Source: Amblyornis subalaris (lineage: Eukaryota > Chordata > Aves > Passeriformes > Ptilonorhynchidae). From it: DNA of 64,000 nt. The notes under the pieces were generated by a model. The model ran no database searches and was not told the origin of the DNA. It was given only the letters and a program-made list of their open reading frames with translations. The stretch spans positions 310,001 through 374,000 of the forward strand of contig JACAXG010000105.1 of NCBI GenBank assembly GCA_018881555.1, in the 5' to 3' direction. This document shows positions 8,985-21,138 of this stretch, in pieces; the stretch's first letter is position 1, and each line of letters begins with the position of its first letter. The position numbers and the translations under genes were made by a program.

Positions 8985-9262
8985 TGTCACGGTCTGGACA
9001 AACTTAGGAGGAAGACTTCCTCTGCAAAAGATAGGGTTCAAAACTCCCTTCCCCTCCCCTTAAGAATTTCTTGGAGGAAAGTGAAAAAAACCCCCCTGTT
9101 TATTTAGCAAAACCCAGCTGCTGGGGGGGGGGGGTGCACGCAGGCACCAGGGGAAGGGAAAAGAAATAAAAATAGAAATGAATAATGTTAGATAATAAAC
9201 CTCTCGTGAGGAGGATAACCTGAATGAATCAAAGTCCTGAGTCCTTGGCAGGTGTGGTCTTT
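8985..9262 (-). repeat. 5' LTR of the ERVL provirus, truncated
   Basis: Aligns with 2677-2962 of the 3' LTR. It differs by about two substitutions, one 9-base gap after GAAGAC and a longer G-run (12 versus 7). Similarity ends at about 9262, so U3 and the TATA box are gone and only U5, R and a little more remain. No target-site duplication can be found on this side. Confidence 0.85.
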
Positions 9263-11702
9263 TGTAAAATTCTGGATAAATACAGGACATCATTAAGGAA
9301 AATTACTTCTACTCGTGTTTGAGTTCCTGCCTTTTTGCCCTGTGTTTTGAACTTCCCCATTAGTTATGGTCAGCAGGTGAAAACACATCCATGGGGTGCA
9401 ATATCTACTCCACAGATCCTGTCAGCTGTCCTCAGCAAACTCTGTGCCAAAACCACCATCTCGCACATGAAAGAAAGTGCATGCATTAGAAGAAAGGTAA
9501 AGTGTTTAGAAGGGAAAGAAACTGTCCGTGTAGCTGCAAAGAGACATTGGACGGAGAAGGTTATCCACACATAAGGCAGGAGAGAGGTTTAAATTAGTTT
9601 CTTTCACTGGGAAGTTTCTGAGACTGGTTCTTCATTTCTGTGTTTCATCCGCTAGAGGTTTATGTCTTGGAGAAAGGTAGATGCACACTGCCCTGTATTG
9701 TGGAGGATGAAAAAGCATTTGTTTGAGACTAGAATTAAACCTTTCACTTTGTTCTGCCAAATTTCCAATTTCAGCTGTTTTAGAGGCAGGCTCTCATACT
9801 GGTGAGCATTGAAGTAAAGACGTGATTCCTATTTACAGCATGCTCCCTCTGGACATTGGCTTGATAATTTACATCACTGTCAAATTTTGTGCATGCCCTA
9901 CAATTCCCAGAATATATAATTCTCTCCCTTGAATAATGATAACATTGCCTGAATATAAACTGGCTGCTTTAGCTAAAAGTTGTCACTCCCTTAAATGGAT
10001 CCAGGAGCATTTTTCAGAAGAGATTACAGGGAGACGTGTCCATTTATATCTTTTGCATCCCTTATTATTAATTTATTTTAATTTCACTTTGTTCATTTAC
10101 GTAGCAAAGCACAAGGTACAGTAATTTTATCACCTAATTCTTTGTGATTAAAAAAATTCTAGATATATTTAGGATACAATTTTGTATTTATTTGTGTGTT
10201 TTAACAGGTGGTACAATTTTTGATGGAAAGAAACAGAATATAAAGTTTCAAGACCAACTCCCAGTGCTTTCTGCCTATCAGGTAAATATGTACTTGCCTT
10301 TTCTAGAAAAAAAGCCTCTGATTGTGACCAGTGTTTTTTGTTTTTTGCAAACCTTAAAGTGAATACAAAAGGAAATACTCATATTTATCTACAGAAACAG
10401 AAGTATAACTGACATTTGGAATACCTTCCATAAAGTGTCTCTGTAAGTCACAAAGAAAATCAAACAAAACATGTACCATTTAACCTTCCAGGCACTACAA
10501 TTCTTGAGTAAGTTGGTAGCTCTTCACAAGTATTGTGCCTTATGAAACTGTACATTTTTCTATAAAAGCCTTCTTTAAACATAAAATTAAAGGTCTGTAA
10601 CTAGCATTCTGGTATTCTGAGGGACAAAAAACATTTTGGAGTAAGGCGATGCACTCAGACTGTACATTTAAGACAGGGACAGACTGTAAGAGTTCTGTAA
10701 GTAGCTTCCTGCAGATATTGTGATTCATGTTCCAGTTCAATAGAAAATTATTCAAAATGGTAGATATATGAAAAATTCCAAGGCATTTTTGGTGTTTTCC
10801 AGAACAGTAAGAAAGAAGGAAGGAAGAAAAAAGTGTAAGTAAACATTAATCTAAGCAAAAAAGCCAAAATCACTTGGATGAAAATTACTTGGGGTGACCT
10901 CCAGTTCAGCACATAATTAATGTGTCATCAAAGTATGAGGCTTTTTCTCAATTGTCTTATGTAAAAGTAGAACAAATGCTTTTGCCTGTATGCATCAAGT
11001 TGGCATAGGAGGGCCTACAGACAGTGGGTACATTAATAAATTACCGTAATATTTTCCTATTTTCCTCAGTCTATTTTAGTGCACCACGGACAATATATGT
11101 CATTATCACAGCACCAATGTATCAGTTATGTCTTTATGGCATGTGCCTGCTTCCCCAGAATGCCACCTATCCAATGAGTACCTCTGAGCTGTGTGTGAGA
11201 AGCTGAGCTATAGCATAGTCCCTTCTATCCTGGAAAGCCCTCCACTTTGGGAAAATAAGGCAACCATCCAAACAGTTGAATAGATTGAGTGCTGAGGTGG
11301 AATATTAAGGAAGATCAGATCTGTTGATCTTTCTGAATGCCTACATTGATACAATGTCCTGTGTGGAAATGAGCTCATCTAAATTTGTTGATCTAAAATC
11401 AGGCATCTAGGCTAAGGTGATTCTGCAGAAGACAGGGGATGTATTCTCACACAACCTACACTGATCTCAAGTTCAATTTCACTTTAGGCATGCAATTAAG
11501 TCCCCTTCCAGGCATTATTTCCATATGTATGAAATGGTTGCATATCCCTTGTTTATGTCAGTTCACATCAGTGCCACTACTGCCTAATATTCGGGTCTAT
11601 TTGGGTCATTAATTTTTTCATTTCTTAAGTATGAGCTGGAAAGCTCTCCAGAAGTTGATTTTGGTGAAAACACAGAACTTTTAGTGAAAATACCTCTAGT
11701 GG
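9263..11702. other. unique AT-rich stretch with one candidate exon
   Basis: No transposon is recognised here. The only feature of note is the candidate exon at 10208-10281, listed separately. The join at 9262/9263 marks where the 5' LTR was lost. Confidence 0.5.
10208..10281 (+). CDS. candidate internal exon of an unnamed host gene (exon A)
   Basis: A T-rich tract ending TTTTAACAG precedes the block, and CAG|GTAAAT follows it, so both splice sites look good. The 74-base block has one open frame, using two bases to finish a codon and then 24 codons (starting GTIFDGKKQN and ending LPVLSAYQ), and leaves in phase 0. Exon B at 17958-18041 enters in phase 0. I do not recognise the protein. An open frame of this length in one of three frames is common by chance, so this is only a candidate. 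Confidence 0.3.
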
Positions 11703-12109
11703 TGCTCTGGTTCTGGCCAGGACAGAGTTAATTTTTTTTAGGAGCTGGGAAGGTGTTTTGCTTAAGGGGTGTGGCTCAGAAGTTATTCTATTCCATCTCA
11801 CATCATTGCCAGGGGTGGGAGAAAGGAGGGGAGCATTCCTTCTGGTGGGGAGAAAACATGGTGAGGAAGAGCCAATTGGCATTTGTTGCAGGTTTTCTGT
11901 GTGAATTGGTTCGTCTTATACCCTTTGTTATTAATTTGTTGCTATTGTTTTTCATTTTCTTATCTCATTGCTGTTTCCAGTAAATTGTTCTTATCTCAAC
12001 CCATGATCTTTGCCTTTTGTGCTTCCAGTTGGAGCAGGAGAGGGATTTAGTGGCAGCGTGGTTTTAGTGGGACTACTAAATTGGAAAATACCATTTGTAA
12101 ACCATGACA
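11703..12109 (+). mobile_element. solo LTR, ERVL type
   Basis: The start (TGCTCTGGTTCTGGCCAGG followed by ACAGAGTTAATTTT) and the end (GTAAACCATGACA) match the ends of the avian ERVL-type LTR also seen at 59879-60098. The middle has the CAGTAAATTGTTCTTATCTC block found at the equivalent place in the 53 kb LTR, which gives + orientation. The flanking 5-mers AGTGG (11698) and AGCAG (12110) are similar but not identical, as expected for an old duplication. Confidence 0.72.
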
Positions 12110-15100
12110 AGCAGATATAGTAACATACGACCAAAAATATATAAGAACAAACCTTTTCAGTTTTTTAGAAGTGAGCTTATTCCTAGCCTCCTTCAGTAAA
12201 TTCCTTATCCATTTACTGACAGTCCTTTAAATTGTGTTAGATGTCCTTTCAAAAGGTTCTTATGTAATTCCAGTTTAAATGTAGGACAAGGTATAATAAA
12301 TATGAGTGCCAAATAATAAATTGTGAAGACAGAAAGAAGGAAGAAGGTTATTGTGACTGGAGGTGGCTGTGCATACATCTGGGAACTGTTCAAGCACGTT
12401 GTTACAGCTGACATCACTAGATGGCAATGTTACATATGTTACATACATAATGCTTTCCATTAGAATGTAAGTTAAGTGTTCAGTCCCTGAAGAAATGCTA
12501 TATGGTTGCTACTGTTGTTGGGCAATTGTATTTGAAAAGTACCCAAGTTTACTTTTTTCCCATTTTAATATCTGTATTTGGTAACAAGAAACAAACATGA
12601 TTTGTCAGCTCATATTTCTGGAGAAACACACATTTGACTGTTTTCTAGGCTTCGTTTCATTCCATAGAGGTGGAGGGCATGAAGGAAGCACACCCAGGTA
12701 AATTTCTGCTTAGCTGGATAAACTGGCTTATGAGAATTCTGCTACCACATCACAGGGGAGCAATAAGGGTATCAGAAGTGAGATACTCTTTTAAAACCAA
12801 CAGCGATACTCTTTTGAAAACAACAGCATTACTTACCTCCTTATCTCTCAACCTGTCATTTACCTGTGAATGAGACCAGATTCCTCCCAGCTGTCTAAGG
12901 CATTGCCTGAAGCACTGTTACTGCAAAATCACCCTCACCATTCTCTCTGTGGTAAACAGAAAGTGAGGTACCTCCAGAGAGTGAATCACATCACAGATAG
13001 GCTCTCAAATTGCCTCTGTCTGCTCTTTGGCTATACAAAGATTTTCTGAAGAGGCTGCTCCTAACTGAAGCATTTCATAGCGGTACACAAGGGCAGTTCT
13101 AAGCTGTAATAACTACATTTGTGCAGAAGTCTATACATTTAAAAATTATTTAATTTTCAATTCAATTTTGATTACAAATGAGCTTTTTAGTGATAAATGG
13201 AATGAAGATTGGGAGATTATGGGAAGAAGAAGGAATGCAATGCTCTGCAGAAAAGACAAGATGGAAGACCACTGAGAAAACAAAAAGCTGAAGTAGCCTG
13301 AAGTCTGTGAATAAATACAAGAAGCAGAAGGCAAACCACTGCAGTGAGTCTGGCAGTGTTCTGTGTTTGAGCTCTTCCTTTGCTCTAAGCAATAATGATT
13401 ATTTCTTTACTTTAGTCTGAGTTTTTCAAAAGCCAGAAGAAAACAGACAGGAAAAAGAAGAAGTTAAACACAAAAAGCATATGCATTTGAGCTTATGGGG
13501 AAGGATAGATCACTGTAGCACTAGTATCAGAATTACAACATTCTAAATACGAAGAAGGAATAAATAGAAGCAAATATATTCCATAATTGAATAACTGAAC
13601 TCAATTTCCTCCTAGAGGAAAGATGGATGGCTGTATCTCTTAGCTGAGCTAACTACATGTCTTGTGCAGCTAGTACAATTTCAGGGTCATGCTGGCCAGG
13701 TGTTGGCAACTTGGAGAACATCTTTTACATGTATTAGACAGCTGTAGCTTGCAAGCAGATTTTCTACTGCCAAAGGATTGGATCTGGGTCCTGTGACAGC
13801 AGAAACCAGACTAGTGCAAAGCCTGAGAGTATTTGAGTTCCTTAGAGATGAAAAGGCAGGGAATATTGTCATCTGGATAGATGTAGTATCATGAGTAAAA
13901 CAAGGACATCTGAATCTAGTTCCTTCTCCCTTGACCATGTGGATGAATAATTTTCTGTGAGTAATTTACCTGCTCCTTTTGTTATGTAGTTAGCCTTCAC
14001 TTAAATTATAAAATTAAGCCATTAATCCATTGCTTAGTTCTGCCTAATGTTAAGGCCACGTGACATGATGGGCAATACTCAGATCCCATCAGCTTGGAAA
14101 TTTAGAATATCACTGGCCTTACACGATCAAGCTGTAAGTTATTGTTCATCTATTGACTGAGTGTCCACTCAGTGATATATTAAAGAAGTAAATTAGGTGT
14201 TTCCATAATGGACTCCAAATGGACATAAGAAACTTCACATTTGGAACAACTTAATATTACACTTATAGACCAATGCAGTGACTTTGGTAGCACATTATTT
14301 TCAAGGTGTGTTTCTGTCATTATAATGAAATGAATATAGGAAAAGAGCAGAGATGTTTAAAGGACTGATGTAAAATTTTAGCCTAGTGGTATTCCAGTGG
14401 GTGGTAATATTCACATCATGTCTTAAAGCCTATGTGTTTCTATATAATGTCTGAAAAATAAGCTTTAAAGAACCCATGCTTTCGAGTAATGGTAAGACAA
14501 GATACCCTGTTTAGTTTTTGTCAGATTATGACTAAGTAAAAATGGAGGTAGACACATTACAAACACTGGAGACCATGACAGCTTCGTAAATAAGTCTAAA
14601 GGGTCAATCAAATGACTACTACATTTTGCCTTTATACAGCAAAACATGAATTTAAGGTATATGATAGCTTGTACATAAGCACTCTCATGAAAAAAAAGCT
14701 CTGCCTATACATGAAATTAATAAGAAAACAATGCACCATTTTTATTTAATGCTGTAATTTAGTAGGTGCTTGAAGTTGTTGCAACTGAGTTTTGAAATCA
14801 TGGTTTCATATCTGGAATATTTTAATGGCCTCATGATATAAATTAGCTTAGGAGGATTCCTAAAAACAATTTAATTTTTTTCTTGCTGTTTTGCATTTTA
14901 TATCTCCACTTAATGATTGAAATGAGCTTGTTACAGTGTTAAATAAGCGCTAAAGTTCAGTCTGCTGGAACTTCCATTTGTTCTCTGAGTACTGTTGCTC
15001 TAGCATTCTGCAAAGCTCACTGTAACAGCTCAAGTTTTCCATGTTTGGCTTTTTTCCTCCTCTCATATGTTTGGAAGTTTATAGAAAAAAATGTTTTAAA

Positions 15101-15740
15101 AGAGGAAGACAGTAAAGTTTAAAACTTTAAAAGTTTAAACACAGCAGGACTGAAAAATGGCAAAGATTCACTGCAAACATTTCAGTTATTTCAGAAAAAC
15201 TATAGGTGGTATCTATGTGTCTGAATGCATGGACAAATATCAATACACATTTACTATATGTATGTTGTTCTAAAAGTCTCCTTTTTGCAGATTACAACGA
15301 TCTTTATGATTCTGAGTGACTGCTTTAGAATGTTAAGAGTGACAAACTTCACAGTGGCAGTTACCTAGTTGAGCATGATAATACCTCTATCCACAGCTAA
15401 TTGCACTTTAACTGCAAACTGGTACAGAGATATCTTATTTCAGCAGCAAATCCTACTTTTCAGGCATTCTACCTGTCCTCTCGGAGACTTTTAGGCTCCA
15501 GCCCTGCTGTACAGTCCCACTGCTCATGTCTGGCTTGCTGCCAAACACAAATAGTTCTTCTGACTACAAGAGCAAAAGCTTAAACTAAAGGGCTAAATTC
15601 TTCTTTGGCTAATGCTGTGTGCAAATATGCTTAGCTGCATATATTGTCAGCATCTCTCTGTGTCATGTGAAAGGGGAGATTTCCTCAAACATTTTGTGTT
15701 TGATAAGTCTGTCAGTGTCCCAGAAAAGCCAAGAATCAGT
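12110..15740. other. gene-free stretch
   Basis: Only short open frames are present, with no recognisable motif. A splice-like block at 12649-12697 was considered and rejected. No transposon is recognised. Confidence 0.5.
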
Positions 15741-15749
15741 CTGTCAGCA

Positions 15750-16400
15750 TCCTGTTACGGAGACTCTCCTCTGAGCAATCTGCTGGATCAGAGAGCAGTT
15801 TGACTGACTTGTTCAGGGACACACACCAACAGAGTAAGAGAGACCCCCTCCTGGCTCTCCACACTTTTATTCGAGTATGTTACCTGCTGCCAGCGACTGC
15901 CAGGGCCCTTGAAGGACTCACACTAATAATTTACAGAGTAACGCTCTTTATTAATAAAATTGTGACAGGTTAAGGTTCAAAGATTGCTAGTGATAGTATC
16001 TAACTGCAAAAACATATTCAAAGCAATATACAGACAAGTTTTAATCACTAATCATTCAGTACACATAGAGTATGGTTCTTATCCAATAGGCATCTCTATG
16101 GGGAAGATGGGTTCAGCCTCTCAACCAATCCCAGAAGTTGTGATAAAGTCTTCTGTTACTACTCTCCTTTCTTAACTTACTTTTATACTATTTCTTTATG
16201 TTTAGGTGGAGCTTGAGTGACTCTAGTCATACACCATGCTCAGTGCACAGTAATTGCACTTTGGAGCTGGGTGACTATGGGATGGAGGTGTGCATCTGTC
16301 TTACATCTGAAGTGACCTTGGGATGAAGGTGTGCATCAGTCTTACATCTGAGGAGACTGATTTTGCCACAGTTGCTGGTTAAACAGACCGACGTCTCCTA
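15750..16400 (-). mobile_element. probable LTR of an unassigned ERV
   Basis: On the minus strand a GTATAAAAG box lies near 16181-16190, a CCAAT-type word occurs upstream, and AATAAA motifs lie near 15949 and 15866, in the order expected for U3-R-U5. Composition is richer in GC than the flanks. Neither end could be fixed with a convincing target-site duplication, so the borders are approximate and the call is by architecture only. Confidence 0.42.
16280..16352. repeat. 41-base tandem duplication
   Basis: Unit 1 begins GATGGAGGTGTGCAT at 16281 and unit 2 begins GATGAAGGTGTGCAT at 16322, a period of 41 bases with a few mismatches. It lies in the presumed U3 end of the probable LTR at 15750-16400. 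Confidence 0.75.
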
Positions 16401-17957
16401 TCTCCCTTGACTGAGAGCTGTTATAATTTATACAACGAAACTTTGTATCTATTTTGACCTTATGCAAAACCCCCTATATTTTTAACAAGTTTATTCTGAA
16501 GATTTTTTCCTTTTTTAACAAATGTTTCTCTGCTTCATTTCCTACCAAAAGTCAAACTTTGGTATAAATTTACAAACGTTTGAGTCTGCTTAGGTTTACC
16601 TATATGTACTATTGAATAAATAATCAGTAACACAGTCTGAGGTAAATCTTTTCATGTCAGGTGATATCCAATGCACAAAAGAAAGTGGAAGCTCAGGATC
16701 TGAATGCAGCATGCTAAAATTATTCTTTTTATCCATTTTTTTGTTATTCAGAGAATGGACAGCTTGAACTCTGGCTACAGTGAAGTGGCATTTGGTCTCT
16801 CTACTTGGCAGCTGACAACTGCACTGCAGTGATGAAGATAGCTTTGAGATCACATTGAAAGAGGCGCATATAATTTTATATTTGAATCAATTTATTTGAA
16901 TCAAAGTGCATCTAAGGGGAAGTGAACAATCTAAATTAAAAAAGTAGAATAAAAGTGTTACAGAGGTTGTTACAAAAGAGACCTTTTTCTAGGAGAAGTG
17001 AGAAATTTCATCGAAAATCCAAGCTGTCAGACTTAATGAAAATTTTGAATATGTTTCTGGACAAAGACCACAAACATACTAAATAGTATGCTGTCTTGAG
17101 TTTCATGAAGTTCACGGGATCAGCCCAAGGAGACACATTTTATTGATGGTTTCCAAGACACATGCCAATGTTCCTGCTGTTGATAGAAGCTACTAGTCAT
17201 AAAAACTGAAAAGAAAGTGTTATGGCTTACAAATCATTGAAAAAATCTGCCCTACACCAAGAAGCTGGAGCCCATATAAGCAAGTAAGTAAAGGATCAAG
17301 TTCTTCAAGTGAATGCTTCAGAATTAGAATGCAAAGTTCATTTTATAGAGACAACTATAACTAGATGTCTTTCTCTTCAGAGTTTCCTGCTTGAATCCAA
17401 GGTGATGTCTATTACTTGTTACTGTTCTTTCAATACTTAATTTTTATATTTTTGTATGAAGTCATTTTCAGAAATACGATCTGTACTTATCATTACCATC
17501 TGATTTGACATCTCTTACAATGTCAGTTAGTTAATGTTATTGTGAAACTTGGAATGGAGACTACTTGGATGACTGGAAGCTACATTAAATTCAATTGGAG
17601 TTAAATAGGCTATTAATCAACACTTGGTGATTACTCAGCCTGAAGTTCTCCTTAGTGAATAGTTTTGAAAAATATTATGGTGGTACAAATAGAAGATATT
17701 TCACTATTAAAGTAACCTTGATAATATTGGTACGATTTTGTTATTGCTATTATTTTTCCAATATTAGTTCAAGGTTCTTTATAAGCAAGTCATATAAGGA
17801 CATTTCATTCATGGTCCTGAGCCAAATTCTGTCTTTTGGTTTTCATAAAGGCTCCCACTACAGGTTTTCTTACCTGTAGTTAATAGAAGAGTATAGGCTT
17901 TTATGGATTTTGTGGTTATATTTTCTAATTTTTAATGTTCTGTATTACCGTATCCAG

Positions 17958-18041
17958 AGACAGCCAGTACAGAAAACTGCAGCTAGAGCCTCAGTGAGTT
18001 TTGAATTTATATTTCCTGCATGTGGGAACCCCTTTATTGAG
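17958..18041 (+). CDS. candidate internal exon of an unnamed host gene (exon B)
   Basis: The acceptor (ACCGTATCCAG) and donor (GAG|GTAAGC) are both good matches to consensus. The 84-base block is open for 28 codons in phase 0 on entry and exit; the other two frames contain stops. The peptide includes QKTAARASVSFEF and PACGNPFIE, and is not recognised. It follows candidate exon A in a compatible phase, with a 7.7 kb gap, normal for a vertebrate intron. No next exon was found in the window. Confidence 0.33.
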
Positions 18042-18100
18042 GTAAGCATGTTTTAAGATTATTTTTAAATATTTTTGTTGTCTTCAGACATTTTACTAGC

Positions 18101-18130
18101 TATATATATAGTGTGTGTATATATATATAT
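18101..18130. repeat. TA/TG microsatellite
   Basis: An alternating TA run with a short GTGTGTG core follows exon B by about 60 bases. Confidence 0.8.
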
Positions 18131-19363
18131 CTAAAAAGGATTTTTACCTGAGTGTAAAAAGAACCTGGAAGTATTAAACTGTGGCTATTCTGACTTTTGT
18201 AATAAGCTATCCTAAGCGTGACAAAAAATGTGATTGTAGTATTGGCTTTTGGACTCTGTAACAAAGAATTTTGTCATATGTTTGCTCAGTGGGGTCTTGG
18301 TTCCTCATTTTTAAGCTCTAGCTGTAACTGCAATACAAATATTAAATAATAAATATTCCTATATTGCCTTTTCACAGTTTCATAAAGGAAAACATGTCAT
18401 GGTAAAAGAAGTCTATTCATCTTGGAATGCTGTTCAACTGAAAACTTATTTTAAAATTAAAAGTTTGCTACAGTATCATCTATTTAGCATTTTTTCCTTA
18501 TTGTCTTATTGTACTATATGTTGAGGAGATTAAAAGTCAACTGGAATCCAGTGTTTTTAAAAGCTGCCTGGTGTTTCAAGTTATTCTTACCCCTCGCCCA
18601 CCAAAGAATACAAACTAATATGCTGAAAGCCTATTAAATTTATTACCTTCTTGCTGAAAACCCATCTTTAAAAAACATTTTTTTTCTTGCAGACTTTTCA
18701 TTTAGGAGTCGGAAAATTGTGGTTGGTGCAAAATACCAAAGTTTTATTAACTTTGAGTGGGATTTGACTTATATATTAAAACCTGTAGGTGCATATGTTT
18801 GCTTATAAATGTCTACATGTGAGATATATGACTTGTGTACTCCTTTTTCTTTGCTCCTCGATGCCATAGAGTTTAATTTGGAGATATGACTTGCTGGTCA
18901 GGTGAAATTGCTGCTGGTATGGGCATAATGGAGAAATGTAGAAATTAAAGGAATGTTTATGTTCAAAAATAAATATTTGCTGAATGTATGAAACTCAGTG
19001 ATAAGCAGAAGTTTAAACTTTAGAAGTGTCTGAATCATACTTTAGTGGTGAATCTTTATAATTACAGTGTGGCTTTGATTTTTAAGTCTTTCTTTTGATC
19101 TTGTTCCTACATAATAAGACTTCTACTTTTCTAGGAAATATTCCCAGAAAATTCATGAAAATTTTATTAAACATGATTCCAAATATTTTAGACCACATTA
19201 TGCTGGTTTTTTTCAGGATCTATCTATATTTTTAATCTGGTTTCATTTTTTTGTTGCTGTTGGTACATACACTGAAAATGTGGCGGTGAGAGTACACAAA
19301 AATTATTCTAGTTGGTCAGATCAAACCCCTCCAAACAAAGCTACTATTTAGTACTTTGTTAAA

Positions 19364-19389
19364 AGCAAACAAGCAAACAAACAAACAAA
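19364..19389. repeat. AAAC simple repeat
   Basis: About six units of AAAC/CAAG type in a row. Confidence 0.8.
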
Positions 19390-20053
19390 TCCCCAAACTA
19401 TGAGAAACAGGCAAAATATTAATAACTCTTTTATATCAACTCCCATTTTCTGGCAATCAGGTAGTCAGGGATTTCCAGAGATAGATTTTCTTCTCCTGGA
19501 GTGTGTTAAATATTCACTGGTGGTTCTAAGGGTTCCATCAGGACCCTACCATTAATGCAGAAAAAATATTATTACATTCAGTGTCTGTTCTTCTAGAAGG
19601 TATCTCAGGATGTGAACTTCAGTCAGACTTCACAAATTAATTTAAAAAATCCCATGGCATTTATTTGTATTCAATTCTGAAAGTGTTAGGTATTTCTGCA
19701 AGTTTCTTGATATTACTGAAGCCAAGGAAATGAAAGTAAACACCTTTCAGAATAAAATGCTCAGTGTATTTTCATTTGAGTAAGTGTCTAAAGGCAAAAA
19801 GTTGTCATTTGGTGGCAAGACACAAAAAGCTAAGACAACCACTTAACAAGAAAAGATGTCGTATCTTGTGAGATCCAATCTAAGCAGAGATGGCACTCTA
19901 AAGACTGCTTACCTACTCTTCTTTTATTTCTTGCCAAAGCACAAAGCCACGTTTCTCTGCTTCTCTTTAGTATCTCTGCTTTTCATTAATATATTGTGGC
20001 CTTATCAACTTCTAAGCAACACTGAGAAAAGATAAATTGAAGAAAATACATTT

Positions 20054-20059
20054 GGTAAT
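20054..20059. repeat. target-site duplication, left
   Basis: GGTAAT, matching 20429-20434 across the solo LTR. Confidence 0.85.
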
Positions 20060-20428
20060 TGTCGCAAGCGTCCGAAGAAATACAACATAGAGTCCAGAGA
20101 GAATAAAGCGATGCCAGCTTTAATAAATTAATTATAATTATACAGGGGCTTATATCTCTTAGCTTACTTGAAGTTTATAGAAGTGTCAAGAGTCTATTGG
20201 ACCCTTGGTCAGCCACCTACCAAGTTCATTGGTTAGTTCTAACAACACCTATTCCAAAATATTTATCTAAGCAAGAATGATAACAAAGCGCAGCTGCACA
20301 AAACTTAGTTAATTTACAAAAGCTCCTAGGATTGTTCATAATAGTTTTGCTTGGGAAAAGAGAGACGTCTCACAAAAATGCTGAGAGAGTTAGAAGGCCT
20401 CTCTGCCAACAGCTTTTCAGCAGCCACA
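20060..20428 (-). mobile_element. solo LTR, ERVK type
   Basis: The 369 bases read TGTCGCAAGC...CAGCCACA on the + strand and are flanked by perfect 6-base duplications GGTAAT (20054-20059 and 20429-20434). In minus sense the LTR starts TGTGGCTGCTGAAAAGCT, close to the start of the nested LTR at 5251. A TATAAG box (20149-20154) is followed 25-30 bases later by ATTAAA (20119-20124). It is the same family and the same length as the 5251-5619 copy, in the opposite orientation. Confidence 0.88.
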
Positions 20429-20434
20429 GGTAAT
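20429..20434. repeat. target-site duplication, right
   Basis: GGTAAT, matching 20054-20059. Confidence 0.85.
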
Positions 20435-21111
20435 TAAGGAAATTACTCTGAAAAAGCAATATGAAAATAATTGTGAGAAGTTATACGTATGTGTTTTTGT
20501 GGATACTAGTCTTCATTAAATAATAATTCCCACTTTTCATTTTGTACTAAAAAGGCAATTTATTTATGATATCTAAATGAGAAAATGACATTCACATGAA
20601 TAAAGCATTTTATTGTTTTTCTGTTTGAATTGAAAGGGAAAATAATGGTAAAAAGACGATTGCCATCAATTGCCAATTTTTATCATAGATGAAATTGATG
20701 ATTGCAAGTTGCAAATGCTTTGAGTAAAAAGTAAATAGGATATTGGCTTTTTATCATCCTGGTTGGGTGACAGGTGCCTTGCATAGTGAAAGACAGATGA
20801 GCTTTTCTAACTGAAAAATTCTCCCTTTCCGCTCAGCCGCCTTCAATCTTTTATTACTGAAATATGACCATGTATGTTTACTTTCAGAACTGTTTTCAAC
20901 AGTTCTCAAGGTCTCCTGAGCAATCTCTGGCTAAGACAATGTAAACTAATACAATACAACTGAGTATCACTCCTTCATTGACAATGAATGATGGTGTTAA
21001 ATACTACACGTTAAAATCCCAGATTTGGTGTCATCTGTGTTTGCATCACAGCCTGATCTATTAGTCTGCATGTAGGTAAGCAATCCACTCAATTATATGT
21101 AGGAATAAGCA

Positions 21112-21138
21112 TTACTACTATTATTATTATTATTATAA
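21112..21138. repeat. ATT simple repeat
   Basis: About eight ATT/ACT units in a row. Confidence 0.8.

Larger units (their letters stand above)
2677..9262 (-). mobile_element. ERVL-like (class III) endogenous retrovirus, defective
   Basis: Direct repeats at 2677 and 8985 begin with the same TGTCACGGTCTGG and flank a minus-strand gag-pro-pol region, so this is a provirus. The order is LTR, primer site, gag, protease, RT, RNase H, integrase, LTR. Pol ends inside the 3' LTR, so there is no room for env or a dUTPase. The Gag C-terminal and Pol sequence style match class III (ERVL) elements; that assignment rests on family knowledge, not on a search. Pol from 6724 to 3614 sits in one frame once the nested LTR is set aside. 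The 5' LTR is cut short at about 9262, so its U3 promoter and the matching target-site duplication are missing. It is a decayed copy that cannot make working proteins. Confidence 0.88.
16401..20053. other. unique AT-rich stretch with one candidate exon and simple repeats
   Basis: Contains exon B (17958-18041), a TA microsatellite and an AAAC repeat, each listed separately. Nothing else is recognisable. Confidence 0.5.

Noticed and set aside
2677..9262. Missing env as a sign of deletion
   Set aside because: Integrase coding runs into the 3' LTR with its own TAA, so env absence is the normal layout for ERVL rather than a later loss.
12649..12697. Splice-like block with good acceptor and donor
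   Set aside because: Its 49 bases do not fit the phase between candidate exons A and B, and the peptide shows nothing of note.
15740..16345. TCAGTC on both sides of a possible 598-base LTR
   Set aside because: The right copy lies inside the 41-base tandem duplication, which would have to cross the LTR border. Likely chance among many trial pairings.
18693..18770. Strong acceptor followed by 24 open codons
   Set aside because: No donor follows and the frame ends in a stop; most likely a random acceptor.
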